DNA of 9,460 nt from Pseudomonadota bacterium. GTDB taxonomy: Bacteria; Pseudomonadota; Alphaproteobacteria; Rhizobiales; Beijerinckiaceae. Location of the stretch: the NCBI GenBank assembly GCA_023452965.1, contig JAEXUU010000650.1:1-9460 (forward strand), read 5' to 3'. This document shows positions 5,234 to 9,460 of the stretch, in pieces. The notes under the pieces were generated by a model. It ran no database searches, was not told the DNA's origin, and worked only from the letters and a program-made list of their open reading frames with translations. The position numbers and the translations under genes are program-made. Every line of letters begins with the position of its first letter. Position 1 is the stretch's first letter.

Positions 5234-6376
5234 ATGAAGATCGCGATCGTCGGCACCGGTTTTGTCGCCGACTATTATATGACGACCCTCGCCAATCACC
5301 CGGAATTGGTGCTCGCTGGAGCCTGGGATCGCGATGCCGCGCGGCTCCAGGCCTTCTGCGCCTTTCATGGCGTGTCGGCTTATGCCGGTCTCGATGCGCT
5401 GCTCGGCGACCCCGGGGTCGGCATCGTCGTCAATCTGACGACGCCGGAAAGCCATTACGAGATTTCCAGTCAAGCGCTCGCCGCCGGCAAGCATGTCTAT
5501 AGCGAAAAGCCGCTGGCGATGGATTTTGCGCAGGCGCGGGAGCTGGTCACGCTGGCGCGGCAGCGCGGGCTGACGTTCGCCGCCGCGCCGGCCAACGGGC
5601 TCAGCGATGCGCATCGGCTGGTGGCTCAAGCCCTGCGCGATGACAGGATCGGCAGGCCGCGCCTGGTCTATGCGGCGATGGAGGACGGGCCGGTCTTTCG
5701 CGATAAATGGGCGACATGGCGTTCGCGCTCCGGCGCTGCTTGGCCGGGGTTGCACGAATTCGAGATCGGCTGCACGCTCGAACATGCCGGATATGCCCTG
5801 TCCTGGCTGGTTTCGCTGTTCGGCCCGGTCGAGAGCGTCACCGCCTTCGCTGCGCTGACCTTCCCGGACAAGGGGCCGGGCACCGAAGCGCTGGTGCTGG
5901 CGCCGGATTTCTCGGTCGGCTGCCTGCAGTTCCGCTCGGGCGTGGTGGCACGGCTGAGCTCCGGCCTGGCGGCGCCGCGCGATCGCTCGCTCCAGATCTT
6001 CGGCGATGGCGGCTCGCTGACCGTGCGCGACCTCTGGGACAACCGCTCGGCCGTGCATCTCGAGCAGGTCGGTGCCCCGCGCCCGCTGCTCGGGCGACTC
6101 CTCGGTCAGCTCGAAGCCCGGCTCGGCAGCGCGCTGCCCTGGAAGCCAACCCCGGGCCGGCGCCTTGCCTACCCCAGCGCAAGCAAGGGCGCGCTGCCGG
6201 CGTTTCCCTCGCAGATCGATTTCGCAGGCGGGATCGCGGCCCAGGCCGAGGCGGTCGCGGCGGGGCGGGAGCCGGTCTTCTCAGGCGAGCTTGCGCTCCA
6301 CATCACCGAGCTGGCGCTGGCGCTGAATGGAGCGGGCGCGCTGGCGCAACCCTATCGGATGCAAAGCTCGTTTTAG
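5234..6376 (+). CDS. Gfo/Idh/MocA-family oxidoreductase
   Basis: A 380-residue NAD(P)-dependent dehydrogenase-type protein. It begins with the Rossmann fold: KIAIVGTGFVADYY (2-15) is the GxGxxA dinucleotide loop. NLTTPESHYEISSQALAAGKHVYSEKPLAMD (67-97) carries the family's EKP motif (91-93), whose lysine K92 usually takes part in catalysis. The C-terminal alpha/beta domain starts near 125 with GRPRLVYAAMEDGP. Where many members have Asp-x-Gly-x-His, this protein reads H-A-G-Y-A (184-188), so the usual acid/base histidine is not at its expected place and the chemistry may differ. Substrates of the family are typically sugars, inositols or their derivatives; none can be assigned. The ATG has a good GAGGG site 6 nt upstream within a hairpin. 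It lies 93 bp after the DUF1330-type gene, same strand, so it may be part of that operon or a separate unit. Confidence 0.9.
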   Translation: MKIAIVGTGFVADYYMTTLANHPELVLAGAWDRDAARLQAFCAFHGVSAYAGLDALLGDPGVGIVVNLTTPESHYEISSQALAAGKHVYSEKPLAMDFAQARELVTLARQRGLTFAAAPANGLSDAHRLVAQALRDDRIGRPRLVYAAMEDGPVFRDKWATWRSRSGAAWPGLHEFEIGCTLEHAGYALSWLVSLFGPVESVTAFAALTFPDKGPGTEALVLAPDFSVGCLQFRSGVVARLSSGLAAPRDRSLQIFGDGGSLTVRDLWDNRSAVHLEQVGAPRPLLGRLLGQLEARLGSALPWKPTPGRRLAYPSASKGALPAFPSQIDFAGGIAAQAEAVAAGREPVFSGELALHITELALALNGAGALAQPYRMQSSF

Positions 6377-7440
6377 CGGGCTGCTGCTGCCGCAGGCTGC
6401 GCCCGTACCATCTCGATCATGCCTAGCACCGCCGCGCTTTCGGCTAGCGGCATGGTTTCGCAGCTCGTGGCGCTGGTCCGGATCGCGGTCATCACCGCCT
6501 GTGCCTGGAACTGCAGGCCGTTGCCGGGGAAGGGGAAGGTCTCGCGCCGCACGCCCGGCAAGGGCAGCCGGTCCAGCACCTTGCGGAGGAAGGCAGGGTC
6601 GTTCCTCTCACGCCAGGGCGTGGCGAGGGCGCCGGGCGCGAAATGCATCAGGCGTTGAGCCTTTAGGAAAGGCGCCTCGATCCGCAGCGAGCCTTCGCTG
6701 CCCTCGACGAGCAGCAGATTGGCGCCGTCGCGATCGAAACCGCAGGAGAGTTCGGCGGTCGCCTCGGGATAGTGCAGGGCGAACTCGCTGCGAAGATCGA
6801 CGCCGCTCGCCGAAGCGAACCAGCGCCCTTCGACACGCTCGGGCTGGCCGAGCAGGCGCAAGGCTAGAGAGAGCGGATAGACCCCGAGATCGAGCGCGGC
6901 GCCGCCTCCTAGCGCTGGCTCGAAAAAGCGGCTTCCGGGCTGCTGCGGATGGAAATAGGAGAGATCGGCACGCAGTCGCCTGATCCGGCCGATCCGCCCG
7001 GCTGCCAGATGCTGGCGCAGGGCGACGATCGCCGGCAGGAAACGCGTCCACATCGCCTCCATGGCGAAGACGCCGCGTTCGGCGGCAGCCTTGGCGATCG
7101 CCTCGACATCCCCCGAAGAGAGCGCGATCGGCTTCTCGATCAGGACCGGCTTTCCCGCGGCGATGGCGGCGAGTGCCTGGCTCGCGTGGAGATTGTTCGG
7201 CGTTGCGATGTAGACCGCCTCGATCGTGGGATCGGCGAAGAAAGCATCGAGGTCGTCATAGGCGGTGGCTCCGCCGAAACGGGCTGCGAAGTCCTGCGCC
7301 TTATCGAGGCTGCGCGAATGCACTGCGCCGAGCCGGGCTCCGGGGATCAGGTGCAGATCCCCAGCAAAGAGACCGGCGATTGCGCCGGTGCCGACGATGC
7401 CCCAGACGAAGGGGGCTGACTGCGCCGCTGCCGGGTCCAT
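6373..7440 (-). CDS. Gfo/Idh/MocA-family oxidoreductase (second, distant paralogue)
   Basis: A 355-residue NAD(P)-dependent dehydrogenase-type protein. FVWGIVGTGAIAGLFAGDL (11-29) is the dinucleotide-binding loop, EAVYIATPNNLHASQALAAIAAGKPVLIEKPIAL (74-107) carries the EKP motif (102-104), and MEAMWTRFLPAI (127-138) and GGGAALDLGVYPLSLALRLLG (178-198) follow. The D-x-G-x-Y form (D184, Y188) in place of D-x-G-x-H, and the MW-x-RF-x-P stretch, match the subgroup that includes dihydrodiol-dehydrogenase-like and related sugar oxidoreductases. ATG 7440 is chosen since a GAGG lies 5 nt upstream and the frame before it, up to 7596, is Arg-rich and unlike the family. Its stop codon overlaps that of the convergent 5234-6376 gene by 4 bp. 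It is divergent from the O-antigen ligase-type gene, so a role in sugar-nucleotide or polysaccharide metabolism is possible but unproved. Confidence 0.9.
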   Translation of the reverse strand: MDPAAAQSAPFVWGIVGTGAIAGLFAGDLHLIPGARLGAVHSRSLDKAQDFAARFGGATAYDDLDAFFADPTIEAVYIATPNNLHASQALAAIAAGKPVLIEKPIALSSGDVEAIAKAAAERGVFAMEAMWTRFLPAIVALRQHLAAGRIGRIRRLRADLSYFHPQQPGSRFFEPALGGGAALDLGVYPLSLALRLLGQPERVEGRWFASASGVDLRSEFALHYPEATAELSCGFDRDGANLLLVEGSEGSLRIEAPFLKAQRLMHFAPGALATPWRERNDPAFLRKVLDRLPLPGVRRETFPFPGNGLQFQAQAVMTAIRTSATSCETMPLAESAAVLGMIEMVRAQPAAAAAR

Positions 7441-7617
7441 TCTGGCCTCGTCCTGTCGTCGGGCGCGCCGGGCGGAAGAACCGCGCGATCCGGCGACGCC
7501 GCGAGCCCCCGAGCGGCGAGAACGCAGTCTTTGGCTACAGGCCCTTAAGGTTGTGTGTCCAATACTGGCCCGCCGGCGCGGCTCGGGCTGCCGCACGGCG
7601 GGAGCCTCGGGGACAGG

Positions 7618-8943
7618 ATGACGGTCGGCATCGGCGAGAAGGGGAGCGGCGCGGCCGCCGTGGCGCCAGGCGTCCCGGTCGACGGCGCGCGCATCGCCGC
7701 CGCCGGGCTGAGTGGCTTCGGCCTGCTGCTGATGATCCTGACCTTCCAGCCTTTCGCCGGCGTGCCGGACATACCCGACGAGGGTGGCTCGACCGGCAAC
7801 GTCATCAACCAGATCGGCTATGTCAGCCTCGCGCTGATTTACCTTGCGGCGATGCTGCGCCTGTCAGAGCGCTCCGTATTGGCGCAGCTGCGCTCGAGCA
7901 GCCTGATTATCGTCCTGCTGGTCGCGGCCTTCTCGGCCCGGCAGGCGCCGGATCCGGAGGCGTCGCTGCGGGCGCTGCTGCTGAGCACGTTCGCGCTGGT
8001 CATGGTCGTCGGTGTGCTCGTGCTGCCGCGCAGCGAGCGCGACTTCGCCGGCGCTGCAGCAACCGCCGCGCTCACGATGCTGCTGCTGGTCTATGCCGCG
8101 ATCCTGCTGGCGCCGCAGCTGGCGATCCATGGATCGGAGGGCGTCGAGGGCGGCCATGCCGGCGATTGGCGCGGGCACCTCACGCACAAGAACTTCGCCG
8201 CGCCGGTGTTCTCGATCCTCACCATGATCGGGATCTATTGCTGGCGCAGCGGGATCAGGCTGCGGGGACTGGCGATCATCGGCCTCGGCACGCTCTTCGT
8301 GCTGAACAGCGGCTCCAAGACGACGATGGGTTTCCTGCCGATCGCGGTGGGGCTCGTGCTGTTCGCGCGCCTGACGGGAAGGCCGCGCCTCGTGCTCGCG
8401 ATCCATGTCGCGTTGGTGCTGCTGGTTGCGGGGCTGACGGTCGGCACCGTGCTGTCACCGGCGCTGCTTCAAGTCTCGGCCTCGCTGAGCTCCGACCCGA
8501 CGTTCACGGGTCGCGATGAAATCTGGCGCTTCGCCATGACCCATATCGGCGAGAAGCCCTGGCTGGGGCACGGGATCTTCGGATTCTGGCAGACGCCGGT
8601 CGTCACCAGGCTCGAGGAGAATTTCGAGGCCAGCTGGGACATTCGCGGTATCGGCTCGGCGCACAACAGCTATCTCGACGCGATGCTGATGTTCGGCATT
8701 CCCGGCGCGATCGTGGTGATCTTCTGCCTGATGGTCCTGCCGCTGCGGAATTATCTGCGCGCCGTGCAGGACCCGGCGCGGCAAAGGCTGGCGGATCTGT
8801 TCGCGATGATCGTGATCCTGATGACCTATGTCGGCATGCTTGAATCGTTTTTCCTCAACCGCGCTGATCCGCTCTGGGTCCTGTTCGCGTTCGCCGTGCT
8901 GGGGATGGAGTTCGTCAGCCGCATGCGGACCCGGCGAGCCTGA
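7618..8943 (+). CDS. O-antigen ligase/polymerase-type membrane protein (Wzy_C family, ExoQ-like)
   Basis: A 441-residue polytopic inner-membrane protein with about ten or more hydrophobic segments and a periplasmic-type loop (about 168-195 and 285-350) bearing the family motifs. WRGHLTHKNFAA (184-195) matches the WRG-x-x-x-HKN pattern of ExoQ-like polymerases, and TGRDEIWRFA (298-307), GHGIFGFW (317-324) and AHNSYLDAMLMFGIPG (348-363) follow in order, with H349 as the histidine conserved in WaaL-type ligases. Such proteins either join polysaccharide to lipid A core or polymerise repeat units at the periplasmic face. Ligase and polymerase cannot be told apart by sequence alone, but the HKN motif favours an exopolysaccharide polymerase. 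I chose ATG 7618; GTG 7555 would add 21 residues without hydrophobic character and has only AAGG 4 nt upstream. A convergent acyltransferase follows after 31 bp. Confidence 0.87.
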   Translation: MTVGIGEKGSGAAAVAPGVPVDGARIAAAGLSGFGLLLMILTFQPFAGVPDIPDEGGSTGNVINQIGYVSLALIYLAAMLRLSERSVLAQLRSSSLIIVLLVAAFSARQAPDPEASLRALLLSTFALVMVVGVLVLPRSERDFAGAAATAALTMLLLVYAAILLAPQLAIHGSEGVEGGHAGDWRGHLTHKNFAAPVFSILTMIGIYCWRSGIRLRGLAIIGLGTLFVLNSGSKTTMGFLPIAVGLVLFARLTGRPRLVLAIHVALVLLVAGLTVGTVLSPALLQVSASLSSDPTFTGRDEIWRFAMTHIGEKPWLGHGIFGFWQTPVVTRLEENFEASWDIRGIGSAHNSYLDAMLMFGIPGAIVVIFCLMVLPLRNYLRAVQDPARQRLADLFAMIVILMTYVGMLESFFLNRADPLWVLFAFAVLGMEFVSRMRTRRA

Positions 8944-8948
8944 GCCGC

Positions 8949-8969
8949 CGGGCCGGGAGCGCAGGCCCG
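8949..8969. terminator. Candidate GC-rich hairpin between convergent genes
   Basis: CGGGCC (8949-8954) is the exact reverse complement of GGCCCG (8964-8969) around a 9-nt loop. It occupies most of the 31-bp gap between the stop of the ligase/polymerase gene and the stop of the acyltransferase gene, so it could halt transcription from both sides. No T-tract is present. Confidence 0.35.
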
Positions 8970-8974
8970 CGCCC

Positions 8975-9460
8975 TCAGCGCGTTGCCGGTGCGATGCCTG
9001 CCGCGGCCTTGCCGCTGCCGGCTTCGGGCGCTGCCGGCGAGCCGGTTTCGGGCGGCCGGTCGCCGAGGACATAGCGCTTCACCTTGAGGAACGGCTTCTC
9101 GACATAAAGCCAGGAGAACAGCGCGAAGGCGGTCACGATCGGGGCGGACACCAGGAACAGGATCACGCCGTCGCCATGGACGAAGTCGAACTTCGCCACC
9201 AGCGCCTGTTGGATCGGGAAGCCGTAGAGGTAGATGCCGTAGGAGACGTCGAGCTTGCGCAGCAGTTCGGGCAGGCGCAGCGGCAGCAGGCCGATATAGA
9301 TGACGCAATAGGTCAGGAAGGGCGTGACGAGGAAGGCGAGCTCGCGCGGAGCCGACATCAGCACGAGCGAAGTCGCCAGCGCCGCGAGGAAGAGCAGCCA
9401 ATGGATCTTCAGATGGTCGCGCCACTGGAAGTAGACGCATCCGACGAAGAAATAGAAGAC
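8975..9460 (-). CDS. Acyltransferase family 3 membrane protein, C-terminal part (cut by right edge)
   Basis: The reading frame is open from the right edge of the window to a TGA at 8975-8977, giving the last 161 residues. Several hydrophobic segments are visible. SYGIYLYGFPIQQ and, near the end of the membrane domain, SWLYVEKPFLKVKRYVLG are the C-terminal signature of acyltransferase-3 (OafA/NodX/ExoZ-like) proteins, in which the E-x-P-x-x-x motif follows the last helix. A low-complexity Pro/Ala/Gly-rich cytoplasmic tail of about 30 residues follows. Members typically O-acetylate or acylate surface polysaccharides or lipids in the inner membrane. The N-terminal half with the catalytic His/Arg region lies outside the window. 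A GTG at 9364 is an internal codon, not the start. It is convergent with the ligase/polymerase gene, which supports a polysaccharide-decorating role. Confidence 0.85.
   Translation of the reverse strand, partial: VFYFFVGCVYFQWRDHLKIHWLLFLAALATSLVLMSAPRELAFLVTPFLTYCVIYIGLLPLRLPELLRKLDVSYGIYLYGFPIQQALVAKFDFVHGDGVILFLVSAPIVTAFALFSWLYVEKPFLKVKRYVLGDRPPETGSPAAPEAGSGKAAAGIAPATR

Noticed and set aside
7441..7617. Promoter-like hexamers (for example TTGGAC on the minus strand near 7566) between the divergent oxidoreductase and polymerase genes
   Set aside because: A divergent promoter pair is expected here, but no -35/-10 pair fits well enough to report.
7173..8519. Plus-strand 448-codon frame overlapping the second oxidoreductase and the ligase/polymerase gene
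   Set aside because: It is a low-complexity Arg/Ala/Gly-rich shadow crossing two well-supported genes on opposite strands.
1..9460. tRNA, rRNA, CRISPR array, transposase, integrase, toxin-antitoxin or phage-defence genes
   Set aside because: Looked for on both strands and not seen; apart from the 3091-3196 repeat there is no sign of mobile DNA, and base composition is even across the coding regions.

Overview
The window is GC-rich chromosomal DNA from an alphaproteobacterium, most likely of the order Hyphomicrobiales (Rhizobiales). Three things point there. The RecA N-terminus at the left edge has the alphaproteobacterial form. The recA promoter carries the direct-repeat LexA box GTTC-N7-GTTC that is typical of this class. 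A composite palindromic repeat at 3091-3196 resembles intergenic repeats I recall from Rhizobiales genomes. A Bosea-like genus is a guess only. No tRNA, rRNA, CRISPR, transposase, phage gene or recognisable defence system is visible.

Layout, left to right. 1-332: the 5' part of recA (minus strand), with its Shine-Dalgarno, a candidate promoter and a LexA box at 418-432. 333-715: a 383-bp intergenic region; beyond the recA control signals I see no gene in it. 716-2568: two plus-strand genes, an MFS transporter and a small membrane protein of unknown function. 2584-3081: a second unknown membrane protein (minus strand), converging on the first across a short hairpin-forming gap. 3091-3196: the composite repeat.

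3215-5140 is a compact regulator and enzyme cluster: a TetR-family repressor (minus) faces an enoyl-CoA hydratase/isomerase gene (plus), with GTATAC-type repeats between them that look like the repressor's operator. A DUF1330-type protein follows the hydratase at once. A Gfo/Idh/MocA-family oxidoreductase (5234-6376) continues in the same direction; its ribosome binding site lies in the arm of a perfect 8-bp hairpin.

6373-9460: a second, only distantly similar Gfo/Idh/MocA oxidoreductase (minus) meets the first tail to tail with a 4-bp overlap of stop codons. Divergent from it is a polytopic O-antigen ligase/polymerase-type protein (7618-8943), followed by a convergent acyltransferase-3 membrane protein cut by the right edge. 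The right end therefore looks like the margin of a surface-polysaccharide locus. The middle looks like a repressor-controlled acyl-CoA or small-molecule catabolic unit whose substrate cannot be read from sequence. Most genes belong to common families; the more interesting signals are regulatory (LexA box, TetR operator, hairpin over a ribosome binding site, repeat beside a start codon).
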